This document shows, one piece after another, positions 41,851-51,371 of a DNA stretch of 64,000 nt. Within the stretch, counting starts at the first letter, position 1. Every line of letters starts with the position of its first letter. Under the pieces are notes generated by a model. That model worked only from the letters and a program-made list of their open reading frames with translations. It made no database searches and was not told the origin of the DNA. This DNA comes from Ancrocorticia sp047602305 (lineage in GTDB: Bacteria > Actinomycetota > Actinomycetes > Actinomycetales > Actinomycetaceae): positions 3,162,001-3,226,000 of the forward strand of contig JASGHO010000001.1 in NCBI GenBank assembly GCA_047602305.1, given 5' to 3'. The position numbers and the translations under genes are program-made.

Positions 41851-42909
41851 CTACAGCAACGCCTCCGCGAGCAGCTGCAACGTGCGCTCGCGCTGCACCC
41901 CGCGATCCAGCGCATCGCCTGCATAAGCACCGGCGACCGGGCTGACCATCACCTCGTCGGCGCCGAGCCGCTTGGCAAGACCAACAAGCCCTTCGGCCAC
42001 CTTCTCCGGCGTGCCAACAAACATCGAATCCGGGTTTGCCGCCGGAACCATCAGCTCGCGGGCCGTCCACGCGTAGTCTTCCATCTCCTCCACGGTGCGC
42101 TGCGGCACGATCTGTCCGCCGCTGCGCAGCCGCGCCGTGGTGAGCTTCTGCGGCAGCGCCAGCTTGCGCGCTTCTTCCTCGGTTTCAGCGACGACGGCGT
42201 TGACCGGCACCAGCGTCTTCGGCTCCGGGAATTGCTCGGAGGGCTGGTAGTTGTCGCGGTAAATCTTGAGTGTCTGATCGATGCCCGGCATCCCGAAGTG
42301 GTTGGCGAACACGTAGGGGAGTCCCAGCATTCCGGCGGCTTCGGCCGAGTACGCGGAGGATCCGAGCAGCCACATCTCTGGCACCGTGGTCATGGCCGGA
42401 GTGGCACGCAGCTCGAAGAGCCGCTGCCCAATCTCCACCGGAAGCTTCTCACCGAGCGGGTTCTCTCCGAGGCCAAGGAGCTCCCGCACCAGGGTGACGT
42501 CGCGAATGTAGTTCTGGACGCCGTCGCCGGGGAGGGCCTGCCGCAGCACGGCTGCTGTCAGCTGGTCGGAACCGGGCGCGCGGCCCAGCCCCAGATCGAC
42601 GCGTCCCGGCAGCATCTCGGAGAGCAGCGCAAACTGCTCGGCCACCGCAAAGGGCGCGTGGTTGGCGAGCATGACGCCACCGGAACCGAAACGAATCCGC
42701 TCCGTTCCCTGCGAAAGGAAGGGAATCAACACCGCAGGAACCGTCGAAACAATCGCGTCCATGTTGTGATGCTCGGCCACCCAGTAGCGCGTGTATCCGA
42801 GCCGGTCAGCCTCGCGCGCCAGCGCCTGGCTGGCAACGAGTGCGTCGCGGCTGCTCTGGCCACGACGCAGGGGAATCAAATCAAGGACGCTCAGCAACAG
42901 ATCACTCAT
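41851..42909 (-). CDS. LLM-class flavin-dependent oxidoreductase
   Basis: A 352-residue luciferase-like monooxygenase of the group that begins SVLDLIPLRRGQSSRDAL and has YTRYWVAEHHNMD (about 56-68), SGGVMLANHAPFAVAEQFALL and RVDLGLGRAPG. It binds reduced FMN; substrate unknown. ATG at 42909. Confidence 0.88.
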   Translation of the reverse strand: MSDLLLSVLDLIPLRRGQSSRDALVASQALAREADRLGYTRYWVAEHHNMDAIVSTVPAVLIPFLSQGTERIRFGSGGVMLANHAPFAVAEQFALLSEMLPGRVDLGLGRAPGSDQLTAAVLRQALPGDGVQNYIRDVTLVRELLGLGENPLGEKLPVEIGQRLFELRATPAMTTVPEMWLLGSSAYSAEAAGMLGLPYVFANHFGMPGIDQTLKIYRDNYQPSEQFPEPKTLVPVNAVVAETEEEARKLALPQKLTTARLRSGGQIVPQRTVEEMEDYAWTARELMVPAANPDSMFVGTPEKVAEGLVGLAKRLGADEVMVSPVAGAYAGDALDRGVQRERTLQLLAEALL

Positions 42910-43019
42910 GCACTCACGCTATCGCTGAGGAGCAAACTCGGCCAGTAAAAAACCGGGCGCTCGGCTATGGGCGGAGCGACGCCGTCGTCGTCGAAGAAGT
43001 GGATGTCGAACCCGCCAGC

Positions 43020-43436
43020 TCACCCCATCCGGACGAAAACCCTGATGGGGTAGCTGAGGTCGCGGACTTCGATGAAGCCCATCGCCTTGTAGAAGGCGCG
43101 CTGGGCGGGTTCGCCGTCGGTCATGAGGACTTTTTGGCGGACGTCGGCGAATGGCTCGAGTACTCGGGTGAAGAGTTCGCGGCCGATACCGCGGCGCCGG
43201 TGAGTGGGTGCGACGAGGATGTCCTGCACGTACGCGATCGTCAGCCCGTCACCGACGACGCGGGCGAGCCCCACCACCTCACCGCCGTCCCGGGCGACGA
43301 CGACGGCGAGTGACGCCCGAACCGCCGCCGCCAGCCGAGCCGGATCTTTGCTGTAGGCGGTCCACCCAACCGAGTTGTAGAGCGCGACCAGTTCCTTCTC
43401 GGGAGGAATGTCTGCGGCGGAGTATGTCATGGCCAT
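43020..43436 (-). CDS. GNAT-family N-acetyltransferase
   Basis: A 138-residue GNAT (EVVGLARVVGDGLTIAYVQDILVAPTHRRRGIGRELFTRVLEPFADVRQKVLMTDGEPAQRAFYKAMGFIE), with acetyl-CoA loop RRRGIGRE (about 78-85). Compact type with unknown substrate. Just left of it, 42960-43000 carries a single-arm GACGCCGTCGTCGTCG motif of the palindrome family. Confidence 0.85.
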   Translation of the reverse strand: MAMTYSAADIPPEKELVALYNSVGWTAYSKDPARLAAAVRASLAVVVARDGGEVVGLARVVGDGLTIAYVQDILVAPTHRRRGIGRELFTRVLEPFADVRQKVLMTDGEPAQRAFYKAMGFIEVRDLSYPIRVFVRMG

Positions 43437-43581
43437 GGGTTAAGCCTATGTGTGGGGAATCCCGTGTGGAGAATATCGGCAGCATCCATCGCATAGACTT
43501 GTCCACGTGTTAGCGGTGGCGCGGCGAAACTGCGCGAGGCGCTGGCACCCGGTACTCAAAGAATCTCACGTAAGGCGCAAG

Positions 43582-44283
43582 GTGGGCACGAACGCATCAT
43601 GGATGTCCTCTCCTGACGACATTCAGGGCCGAAACGCGGTGGAGGCCATCTTTGAGGACATCCGCCACGCGATCGAGCGGGGCGATGTGGAGCTGGGGCA
43701 GCGCCTGCCGGGGGAGAATGCGCTCGCGGCGCATTATGGGGTGAGTCGGCCGGTGGTGCGGGAGGCGTTGCGTTGCGCGGCGACACTCGGATTGACGACG
43801 ACGAAGAACGGCTCCGGAACGTATGTGCGTGCGCGGAGTCCCCGTCCCGAGTTGAATTTTGGGGATTTTTCTACGCGTGATCTGATGGAAGCGCGTCCGT
43901 TTATTGAGCCGCCGGCGAGTGCGTGGGCGGCTATTCGCAGGTCAGAGTCCCAGATGGAGAGCATTCTTAGCCTCTGTGAGCGGATGGAATCCGAGTATGA
44001 CCCGGAGAAGTGGGTTCAGCTTGACTCGGAATTCCATGTGTTGATTTCGGTGGCGTCGGGGAATCGTGTGTTTTCCAGCATTATCAATGATGCGCGGGAG
44101 GCGCTGGAGAAGCAGTCGCAGATTGTTAATCTGGTAGCTCATGGGCGGGAGGACTCCAATGTGGAGCATCGGCGGGTTGCCGAGGCGATTGACCGCCAGG
44201 ATTCTGATGCGGCGCGGCTTGCGATGCGTGCGCATTTGCTGCGTGTCGAAGGTGTCATGCGGCCGATGATCTTTGAGGGATAG
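43582..44283 (+). CDS. GntR/FadR-family regulator of the asparagine genes
   Basis: A 233-residue regulator. N-terminal winged helix (about 20-85: VEAIFEDIRHAIERGDVELGQRLPGENALAAHYGVSRPVVREALRCAATLGL) and a C-terminal all-helical FCD domain (about 105-225, metal/ligand His in DSEFHVLI and EHRRVAEAI). GTG at 43582 has AAGG six bases upstream; ATG at 43603 lacks a site. The adjacent permease-asparaginase pair and two palindromes in the gap point to its target. Confidence 0.83.
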   Translation: MGTNASWMSSPDDIQGRNAVEAIFEDIRHAIERGDVELGQRLPGENALAAHYGVSRPVVREALRCAATLGLTTTKNGSGTYVRARSPRPELNFGDFSTRDLMEARPFIEPPASAWAAIRRSESQMESILSLCERMESEYDPEKWVQLDSEFHVLISVASGNRVFSSIINDAREALEKQSQIVNLVAHGREDSNVEHRRVAEAIDRQDSDAARLAMRAHLLRVEGVMRPMIFEG

Positions 44284-44344
44284 CGCAGGCTGGGATAGCG
44301 CCGACTTTTCGGGGAAAATCCTTGGTTAGCTGCGCCTAGCGAAT

Positions 44345-44360
44345 ATCTGTCAGACAGGTT
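44345..44360. promoter_or_regulatory. GntR-type operator 1
   Basis: ATCTGTCAGACAGGTT, a near-perfect palindrome centred on CTGTC-AGACAG, matching the second site 90 bases downstream. Confidence 0.7.
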
Positions 44361-44433
44361 TGCTTCGCTCTGATTGATATAAATTGCTTAAATTACATCG
44401 GTAATTCCGTATTTCTTTGCGCCATGATTTGCT

Positions 44434-44450
44434 AACCTGTCTTACAGGTT
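44434..44450. promoter_or_regulatory. GntR-type operator 2
   Basis: AACCTGTCTTACAGGTT, an inverted repeat ACCTGT-N5-ACAGGT, upstream of the permease. The two sites together suggest looping or cooperative binding by the adjacent regulator. Confidence 0.75.
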
Positions 44451-44558
44451 GCTTGAGAGGGTGACCGTCTTCCATCGTCAGCGTGGAGGAACAGGACATT
44501 GAGCTCCGCCCACAAAGTGGTGGTCGTGATGCCTCAATCTGACGGATAGGTAACGGCT

Positions 44559-46040
44559 ATGGCAGCAGACACGACTGAAAGCGGGGAGCCCCACGGCGCT
44601 CCCCGCGACGTTCTCAAGAATGAGGACGAGGGCTACCACAAGGTCCTCTCCTCGCGACAAATCCAGATGATCGCCATCGGTGGATCGATCGGCACGGGCC
44701 TCTTCATGGGTGCCGGTGGGCGCCTTGCGATGGGTGGACCGGCGCTCGCCTTCATTTACGCACTGTGCGGCTTCTTCGCCTTCCTGGTGATCCGCGCGCT
44801 CGGCGAGCTCGTCATGCACCGCCCCTCCTCCGGCTCCTTCGTCTCCTACTCGCGCGAGTTTTACGGCGAGAGGATGGCGTTCACGGCAGGCTGGCTTTAC
44901 TGGCTGAATTGGGCGACGACGTCGATCGCGGACGTCACCGCAGCCGCCCTCTACATGAACTTCTTCAAGAACTATGTTGAATGGCTGCAGCCGGTGCCGC
45001 AGTGGGTGTTTGCGCTGGGCACACTGGTGATTGTGCTTGCACTCAATCTGGTATCGGTCAAGGTGTTTGGTGAGCTGGAGTTCTGGTTGGCCCTCATCAA
45101 GGTGGCCGCGATTGTCACCTTCCTTCTGGTGGGTATTTACTTTGTTCTCTTCCGTGTGCCGATCGAAGGAACCGTTCCCGGTTTCCATCTCATCAGTGAG
45201 AATGGTGGCTTCTTCCCGAATGGCTTGGCCGCATCCTTCGTTATCATCCAGGGTGTCGTATTCGGATTTGGCGGTATTGAGCTGGTGGGAACTGCCGCTG
45301 GTGAAGCTGACGATGCCAAGACGGTGATGCCGAAGGCCATCCGCACGGTGATCTTCCGCCTCGTCTTCTTCTACGTGGGTTCGGTACTGCTGTTTGCGCT
45401 GCTTCTTCCCTATACCGCGTACCAGACCGGCGAGAGCCCGTTCGTCACCTTCTTCGGCAAGATTGGCGTGGATGGGGCGGACCTCATCATGAACATGGTG
45501 GTGCTCACTGCGGTGATCTCCTCCCTCAACTCGGGGCTCTACTCCACCGGCCGCATCCTGCACTCGATGGCTATTGCTGGCTCGGCGCCGCGCTTTGCAG
45601 CCCGCATGAACCGGGCCGGTGTTCCTTACGGCGGAATCGTTATCACCGCCGTGGTCACCGTGTTTGGCGTGGTTCTCAACGCTTTTGTTCCATCGCAGGC
45701 CTTCGAAATCGGTCTGAACCTCTCGGCGCTCGGCATCGTCAGCGCGTGGGCGATCATCATGCTGTGCCAGCTCCGTCTGTACAAGTGGTCGAAGGAAGGG
45801 AAGATGGAACGGCCCGAGTTCCGCATCTTCGGAGCGCCCTACACCGGGTACCTCACGCTCGTCTTCCTTGGTTTGGTTCTGGTGCTCATGGCCTTCGACT
45901 GGCCGGTGGGAACCGGAACGATGGGCGCTCTCGTTGTGATTATTGTGCCGGCGCTTCTTATCGGCTGGCGCATGGCCAAGGTGCGGATTGCCCAGATCAT
46001 CAAGGAAGAGGGCGAGATCAAGGAGATTGATTTCTCATGA
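44559..46040 (+). CDS. ansP: Amino acid permease, probably L-asparagine
   Basis: A 493-residue APC-family permease with 12 predicted helices. The N-terminal consensus (RQIQMIAIGGSIGTGLFMGAGGRLAMGGPAL, about 34-64) and PSSGSFVSYSREFYGERMAF identify the AAT subgroup that carries asparagine, GABA or proline. Asparagine is inferred from the overlapping asparaginase gene (4 bases). Regulated by the upstream GntR sites. Confidence 0.85.
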   Translation: MAADTTESGEPHGAPRDVLKNEDEGYHKVLSSRQIQMIAIGGSIGTGLFMGAGGRLAMGGPALAFIYALCGFFAFLVIRALGELVMHRPSSGSFVSYSREFYGERMAFTAGWLYWLNWATTSIADVTAAALYMNFFKNYVEWLQPVPQWVFALGTLVIVLALNLVSVKVFGELEFWLALIKVAAIVTFLLVGIYFVLFRVPIEGTVPGFHLISENGGFFPNGLAASFVIIQGVVFGFGGIELVGTAAGEADDAKTVMPKAIRTVIFRLVFFYVGSVLLFALLLPYTAYQTGESPFVTFFGKIGVDGADLIMNMVVLTAVISSLNSGLYSTGRILHSMAIAGSAPRFAARMNRAGVPYGGIVITAVVTVFGVVLNAFVPSQAFEIGLNLSALGIVSAWAIIMLCQLRLYKWSKEGKMERPEFRIFGAPYTGYLTLVFLGLVLVLMAFDWPVGTGTMGALVVIIVPALLIGWRMAKVRIAQIIKEEGEIKEIDFS

Positions 46041-46960
46041 TCGCCGTCATCACCACGGGCGGAACCATCGCGAGCCGCAAGACCGAAGGCGTTGCCGAGC
46101 CGGTTCTGGACGGCGGGGATCTCCTTGAGGGTGTAGCTCATCTGGCTCAATTCCGGGTGCGTAACCTCATGATGAAGGACTCGGCCACCTTGCGGCTGGC
46201 GGATATGCAGGCGATCAGCGATGCAATCAAGGAAGAGTTCCGCACCCCGGACATCCGCGGAGTGATCGTTTTGCACGGAACTGATTCGATGGAGGAGACG
46301 TCATTCCTCGTTGAACTACAGCAGAGGGATCTTCGCCCCGTTGTGTTCACGGGCGCCCAGTTCACTGCGGATCACGAACGATCGGATGGCCCCGCGAACA
46401 TTCAGCTCGCCGTGCGCACGGTGCTCGACTGGTCGCCGGAGGACGATTCCAACGCCACGGGAGGGAATGTGCGCGTGGTGTTCGGCGATTCGGTGTTCGT
46501 GCCGCGGGGACTGTACAAGGCGAGCACGGACAGCGAATATGCGTTCGCCCAGTTCAATCCCGGTGGGCCCATGACTCGGCTGCCTGATTCGGATGTTTCC
46601 GGAATCCGCGTGGATGTCGTTGCAGTTCCTCCGGGTTCCGACTCGGTGCACATTGACGCCAGTATTGCCGCGGGCGCGCGGGGTATTGTCCTGGCCTGTC
46701 CGGGTTCGGGCAACAGTACGCCCGAGGTGGTGGATGCGGTACGTGGGCACGTGAGCAACGGGATCGCCGTGATTGTCACCAGCCGCGTACCCCAAGGGCT
46801 CCTCAGTCCCATCTATGGCGGCGGCGGGGGAGGGCATGACCTCGTTGAGGCCGGTGCCATCTACTCCCATTTCCTGCGTTCATCGCAGGCACGCATCTTG
46901 CTTGCCGCGTTGCTGGCATCGGATGCTGATCGAGAAGAGATCCGGCGCGCCTTTGGGTGA
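46037..46960 (+). CDS. L-asparaginase
   Basis: A 307-residue asparaginase that converts asparagine to aspartate and ammonia. TTGGTIAS (residues 6-13) carries the nucleophile Thr10, and HGTDSMEETSF (about 80-90) carries the second Thr-Asp pair. No signal peptide, so it is cytoplasmic, matching import by the coupled permease. ATG overlaps the permease stop. Confidence 0.92.
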   Translation: MIAVITTGGTIASRKTEGVAEPVLDGGDLLEGVAHLAQFRVRNLMMKDSATLRLADMQAISDAIKEEFRTPDIRGVIVLHGTDSMEETSFLVELQQRDLRPVVFTGAQFTADHERSDGPANIQLAVRTVLDWSPEDDSNATGGNVRVVFGDSVFVPRGLYKASTDSEYAFAQFNPGGPMTRLPDSDVSGIRVDVVAVPPGSDSVHIDASIAAGARGIVLACPGSGNSTPEVVDAVRGHVSNGIAVIVTSRVPQGLLSPIYGGGGGGHDLVEAGAIYSHFLRSSQARILLAALLASDADREEIRRAFG

Positions 46961-47036
46961 GTGACACGTGTGAGTGGCGTGGATAAGTGAACGAATGCCG
47001 GTTGACAGCTGACGGTTGCTGATTGTCGGTTGCGGG

Positions 47037-47073
47037 CCGGGTAGTTGGTGGTTGAAAACCACCGGCTACCCGG
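47037..47073 (+). terminator. Terminator after the asparaginase gene
   Basis: CCGGGTAG..GTGGTT and AACCAC..CTACCCGG form a two-part stem with a small GAA loop. It lies in the 46961-47287 gap, which has no other gene. Confidence 0.65.
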
Positions 47074-47287
47074 TCCGTTGCTGTGCGACCATGGCGGCCG
47101 GTGCCAATACCGCAACAATTTCCATTACCGTGGCCGGTGTCAGTGCTGTTCCTAGCCTCAGCCCCGTACCCGCTCCAAGGTGGGCCCGATATACTCGGCG
47201 GCAGGGCGTCGTCGTCGGCGCGGTGACGAAATGTCGCAAACTACAGGAGCTGGCCACGGCCGGCCCAACCGGATGATCGGGGAAAAT

Positions 47288-48256
47288 ATGGTCCGCATCG
47301 GCATCGTGGGAACGAACTTCATCAGCGAATGGTTTGTGGCGGGAGCGCGGCGCACCGCGGGACGGGTTGAGCCGGTGGCGGTGTACTCGCGGTCCGCCGA
47401 ACGTGCCGAGGCTTTCGCGCAGCAGGAGGGGATCGCGCGCGGCTTCGGTGATTATGAGGAGATGCTGGACGCGGTCGACGCCGTGTACATCGCCAGCCCC
47501 ACCATCGCACACCACCCGCAGGCGATGGCGGCGATCGAGGCGGGCAAGCACGTGCTGGTGGAAAAGACGATCACCCAGTCGCTGCCCGAAGCCGAGGAGA
47601 TCTTCGCGGCGGCCGAGAAGCAGGGCGTGGTGGCGATGGAAGCGATGCGTCACCTGCACACGCCCGATTATCGGCTCCTGCAGGATGCCATCGGGCGCAT
47701 CGGCACGATTCGTTACGCCAACATTCAGAAGTTGCAGTACTCCTCGCGCTACGATCGCTTCCGCGCCGGCGAGGTTCTCAATGCTTTCAAGCCGGAGCTC
47801 GGGAATTCCGCGATCGTGGATATTGGTGTGTACTGCCTGGAGCCGGCGCTTGACCTGTTTGGTGTGCCGATTTCGCACACTGGGCACAGTGTCTACCTGC
47901 ACAATGGCTTCGAGGGCGGCGGCAGCATCCAGTTCCAGTACGAGCAGATGATTGCGGACGTTACGTACTCGAAGATCATCGGTGGTGTCGCTCCGAGCAC
48001 CATCATTGGCGAGGACGGCGCGGTGACCATCGACATGGTGGGTGAGCCGTCGCTCATTGAGCTGCACGGGCGGGACGGCAAGGAGACGCTGTTGGAATGC
48101 GCGCCGGTGCACCCCTCCGACACCATGCAGCACGAACTGCTGGTGTTCGCCGATCAGGTGGAAAGTGGCGTGACGGATCCGCGCTGGAAGAACGTCACGC
48201 TACAGGCGCGGCGCATCATGGACGAGCACCTGGCACGGACGGCGCCGGCGAAGTAG
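47288..48256 (+). CDS. Gfo/Idh/MocA-family NAD(P)-dependent oxidoreductase
   Basis: A 322-residue dehydrogenase. The Rossmann start VRIGIVGTNFISEWF (residues 2-16), HVLVEKTITQS with the family Lys (about 92-102), and the C-terminal substrate domain with IVDIGVYCLEPALDLFG are typical. ATG at 47288 chosen at the Rossmann start. Substrate is probably a sugar or cyclitol but cannot be named. Confidence 0.87.
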   Translation: MVRIGIVGTNFISEWFVAGARRTAGRVEPVAVYSRSAERAEAFAQQEGIARGFGDYEEMLDAVDAVYIASPTIAHHPQAMAAIEAGKHVLVEKTITQSLPEAEEIFAAAEKQGVVAMEAMRHLHTPDYRLLQDAIGRIGTIRYANIQKLQYSSRYDRFRAGEVLNAFKPELGNSAIVDIGVYCLEPALDLFGVPISHTGHSVYLHNGFEGGGSIQFQYEQMIADVTYSKIIGGVAPSTIIGEDGAVTIDMVGEPSLIELHGRDGKETLLECAPVHPSDTMQHELLVFADQVESGVTDPRWKNVTLQARRIMDEHLARTAPAK

Positions 48257-48443
48257 AGGAGGGGACTGGGCGGTAGGCCAACAGTGTCGGATCTTCGTTC
48301 GGACTATGCGGCAGCATTCGCTGAGCAGGAATTGGGTCCTGTGTTGAGTCGCAATGGTTGAATCTGGCAACGGAAATGATGATGTTCAACGCGAGCGCTG
48401 ACAATCCCAGGCAATTCTGACGTTCTCAAAAATATCGTCTACA

Positions 48444-48485
48444 TGAGGGGATCGATGCGGCAATATAACCGCAACGATCCCCTCA
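48444..48485. terminator. Bidirectional terminator
   Basis: TGAGGGGATCGATGCGG and CCGCAACGATCCCCTCA form a 17-bp stem (one mismatch) with an 8-base loop, between convergent genes. The rest of 48257-48504 shows nothing else. Confidence 0.8.
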
Positions 48486-48504
48486 GCGCAGTCAAATTTT
48501 TGAG

Positions 48505-49173
48505 CTAGCCCTCCACGGCAATTCCGAGGTGGTGCGCGAACGCCTCAGCGAGCACAACAACCTGTCCGCGGCTGAGCGTTACCCCGCGCGCACCTTCGAG
48601 CCCGTTGATGATCCCGATCTCTGCCCCGCGCAGGTCCACGTTCTGCAACCGCGTCCTGCCTAGGCTCACGGTATCGATGACGCACCCCTCGAAGGCCACC
48701 CGCGCGGCGGTACATCCATCAAAATCGACTTCCCCGATGCGGCAGTTGCGGAACACTACGTTGGTCAGTTCGGCCGCCCGCAGGTTGAGGAAGTCGAGTT
48801 TGCAGGAGTCGAAGAGTGTTGACTGGACATCCGCGTTGCTCGCCTCGACCACTCCGAGTCGAGAATTGATGACCACGACGTCCCGAAAGCTCGCCCTGTC
48901 CGTGCGAAAGACCGGTGCGGTCATCCCGTCGATGCGGGTTTCGCTGAAGCGGACGCTGCGGAACTCGGTGCCGTCGGCGACGGGCCGGACGAACTCGCAT
49001 TCCAAGAACACGGTACCGGAGAGGTCGCGGTAGGAAAGGTCGGCGTCGACGAACCTCATCGCATCGTAGCTGCGTTGTGCCGTCAGCAGCTCGGGATCGG
49101 TCTCGTCCAATTCAGGCAAGATGAGTGGCGAGATAGAAGGGGCTGGGTTCTGCTTCCTGCGCTGTGCGGCCAT
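48505..49173 (-). CDS. Pentapeptide-repeat protein
   Basis: A 222-residue protein whose body (about 35-190) is a run of A(D/N)LxX-type pentapeptides (VDADLSYRDLSGTVFLECEF ... DFDGCTAARVAFEGCVID ... LQNVDLRGAEIG), forming a right-handed beta-helix. Some relatives protect gyrase from quinolones, but most have unknown roles. ATG at 49173 chosen; upstream in-frame sequence is not family-like. Confidence 0.85.
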   Translation of the reverse strand: MAAQRRKQNPAPSISPLILPELDETDPELLTAQRSYDAMRFVDADLSYRDLSGTVFLECEFVRPVADGTEFRSVRFSETRIDGMTAPVFRTDRASFRDVVVINSRLGVVEASNADVQSTLFDSCKLDFLNLRAAELTNVVFRNCRIGEVDFDGCTAARVAFEGCVIDTVSLGRTRLQNVDLRGAEIGIINGLEGARGVTLSRGQVVVLAEAFAHHLGIAVEG

Positions 49174-49473
49174 GCGTCCCAGTCTTCCACAAGCGGGACG
49201 ACGTGGATCCGACTGTTCGGGAACTCTGCCAACCATCCGCCAGCTCACTGTCAACCATCGGCCAGCCCTGTCAACCATCAGCGCCCGCCCCGCCGAATCC
49301 GTCTCAGCAGGAGAACACGTAGGCAACGCCACCTCGCTTTCTTCGACCCATCGGTAACCAGCGCAAGGCCTCGCTACCAGCGGTTTTACTGGAACTGTTC
49401 CAGGCGTCGCCGTCGCCCCCGGTGCCCCTACAGGACAAAAGCACCTCCTCAGCGCCCCGCCTCCTCTGACACA

Positions 49474-50337
49474 ATGAAGCCCATGACAGCCGACCAGAGC
49501 AAACTCTTCCCGGGATCACAATTCATCTCGACAGTCCTCGACGCCGCCGACACCAAAGTGAACATGACGAAAGCGATCACTCGCGTTTACCTCATGCGCG
49601 CGGCGATGGCGGGATTCCTTATCGGACTTTTCTACCTTGCCAACTACGCTGTGATCGCGGCGTTCACGGCGATCTCCCCGGAGATTTACGACGCGGGTCG
49701 CTTCGTGGGTGCCATCGTGTTCGGGTTCGCGCTCGCGTTCATTTATTTCACGAAGTCTGAGCTGCTGACGTCGAACATGATGATCGAGACGATCGCGCTG
49801 TATTACAAGCGGGTCAAGGTCGGACGCGCGTTTACCGTGCTGCTGCTGTGTTTCGCCGGTAACATCATCGGCGGTTTGGTGATTGCGTTGCTCGTCAACG
49901 GCAGCTCGCTGCTCGACGGCGCCGCGGGCGAACTCGTTGCGCACACGGTGGAGGCCAAGCTCGCGTACGTCACGTCCGGGGCGGGCAGCATGCTCGACCT
50001 CTTCGTCCGCGCCATCCTCTGTAATTTCATGATCAACGTGGCGATGCTGCTCACCTACAACGGCCACGTCAAGGCCGACGGCGTCAAGGTGATCGCCATG
50101 AACGTCTCCGTGGTGCTGTTTGCGTTCCTCGGTTTCGAGCATTCCGTTGCGAACACTGTGCTCTTCATGATTGAGGGCCTCCATGGCGGTATCGATGTGC
50201 TCGCGGCGGCTGGAAATGTGGGCATCGCGCTCCTCGGCAACTACGTGGGCGGCGGCTTGCTGATCGGCTGGTATTACGCCTACGCGAACGACCCGAGCCA
50301 CGGCCTGGCCCACTCCTCGGTGGGAGTGAAGGGCTAG
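49474..50337 (+). CDS. Formate/nitrite transporter family protein
   Basis: A 287-residue FNT channel with six predicted helices (AAMAGFLIGLFYLANYAVI, VFGFALAFIYFTKSELLTSNMM, LLCFAGNIIGGLVIALLV, FLGFEHSVANTVLFMI). The conserved pore motifs KSELLTSN and FEHSVAN are visible. It carries formate, nitrite, lactate or hydrosulfide; which one is unknown. ATG at 49474 or 49483. Confidence 0.88.
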   Translation: MKPMTADQSKLFPGSQFISTVLDAADTKVNMTKAITRVYLMRAAMAGFLIGLFYLANYAVIAAFTAISPEIYDAGRFVGAIVFGFALAFIYFTKSELLTSNMMIETIALYYKRVKVGRAFTVLLLCFAGNIIGGLVIALLVNGSSLLDGAAGELVAHTVEAKLAYVTSGAGSMLDLFVRAILCNFMINVAMLLTYNGHVKADGVKVIAMNVSVVLFAFLGFEHSVANTVLFMIEGLHGGIDVLAAAGNVGIALLGNYVGGGLLIGWYYAYANDPSHGLAHSSVGVKG

Positions 50338-50357
50338 TCCTTTCACGCTTGCGAACG

Positions 50358-50397
50358 AACGCTGCCCGGTTGGAGTTGATTCCGACCGGGCAGCGTT
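50358..50397 (+). terminator. Terminator after the FNT gene
   Basis: AACGCTGCCCGGT and ACCGGGCAGCGTT form a perfect 13-bp stem with a 14-base loop followed by GTTTGTT. It may serve the convergent hydrolase gene as well. Confidence 0.85.
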
Positions 50398-50419
50398 GTT
50401 TGTTCAGTTGGTGAGTTGT

Positions 50420-51148
50420 TCAGTCCGTGCGGACGGGGCACGTGGGTTCTGGGGCTGTGCGTCCTCCAATGACGACGACGTCGTCCTTCGGCCAGTCCCG
50501 CACTTCCGTCTCCTTGGGGGCGAGGTTCTTCGACTGGTTGAAGAAGATCGGGCGGCCGTAGGGGCTGGCGATGGCGTCGTGGACGGGCAGGGCGAGGCGC
50601 GGCTTGACGTCGCGCAGGAAGTCGATGGTTTCTTCCATCTTGCTCCAGGGGGCGACGACGGCGAAGGCCAGCACGTCGATGCGGCGGAAGGCATCGATGG
50701 GTTCGAGGGAGTCGCCGGTGATGCCGAGGCGTGGTTCGCCGATGGCTTCGAGGACGATGCCGGTGTTGCCCACGCGCGGGATGTCCGGGTGAATGACGGC
50801 GTGCAGGCCGCCGTAGCCGCGGATGGTGACGTCGCGGACTTCGTGGACGTCGCCAGCGGCGAGCTCGATGATGGGGTGGCCCGCGGCGGGGGAGTCCTCG
50901 GCGGTGAGGATGGCGGCGGTCTCGGGCTCGGCGATGACGGGGATGTCCGGGTTGTCCGCGAGGATTTGTGCGAGCAGGCCGGGGTGGATGTGATCGGGAT
51001 GCTGGTGAGTGATGAGCACGGCGTCCAGCCCGGTGATCGGTCCGTATTCCTTGATCTTCTCCACGCTGAACGCACCCGGATCTACAAGGATCCGGGTGCC
51101 GGCCATGGTGACCAGCAGGCACGAGTGGTTGAGGTGGCGAACTTCCAT
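50420..51148 (-). CDS. MBL-fold metal-dependent hydrolase (UlaG-like)
   Basis: A 242-residue beta-lactamase-fold hydrolase. The zinc motif THQHPDH (His48, His50, Asp52, His53) is intact, with later ligands in GITGDS and PVHDAIAS. Substrate unknown. ATG at 51148. Confidence 0.87.
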   Translation of the reverse strand: MEVRHLNHSCLLVTMAGTRILVDPGAFSVEKIKEYGPITGLDAVLITHQHPDHIHPGLLAQILADNPDIPVIAEPETAAILTAEDSPAAGHPIIELAAGDVHEVRDVTIRGYGGLHAVIHPDIPRVGNTGIVLEAIGEPRLGITGDSLEPIDAFRRIDVLAFAVVAPWSKMEETIDFLRDVKPRLALPVHDAIASPYGRPIFFNQSKNLAPKETEVRDWPKDDVVVIGGRTAPEPTCPVRTD

Positions 51149-51276
51149 TGGTCGCGGTCCTTCCGACGAAGTTGGGCTTGCCTATAGGTTGAGGTTTTCC
51201 GACGAGATGAGCTCTTCTGAATCTACCGCACTGCGGCGGTCGAGTGGCAAGGCGACGCTGTTAAATGTCAGGACTG

Positions 51277-51371
51277 AAAGGCTCGGTGGGGCGAGGTTGC
51301 GGCTCGGTGGCAGGGCGAGGTTGCGGCTCGGACGTCAGGCGAGGCTGCTGCTCAGTCGCAAGGCAACGCTA
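51277..51371. repeat. Imperfect tandem repeats at the 3' end of the NTPase gene
   Basis: GGCTCGGTGG..GAGGTTGC units of about 24 bases (51277-51340), then two copies of CTCAGTCGCAAGG (about 51352 and 51372), the second of which encodes the last residues of the NTPase. The gap 51149-51368 has no gene. Confidence 0.6.

Noticed and set aside
49516..50346. 276-codon minus-strand frame
   Set aside because: Antisense to the FNT channel gene; same reason as above.
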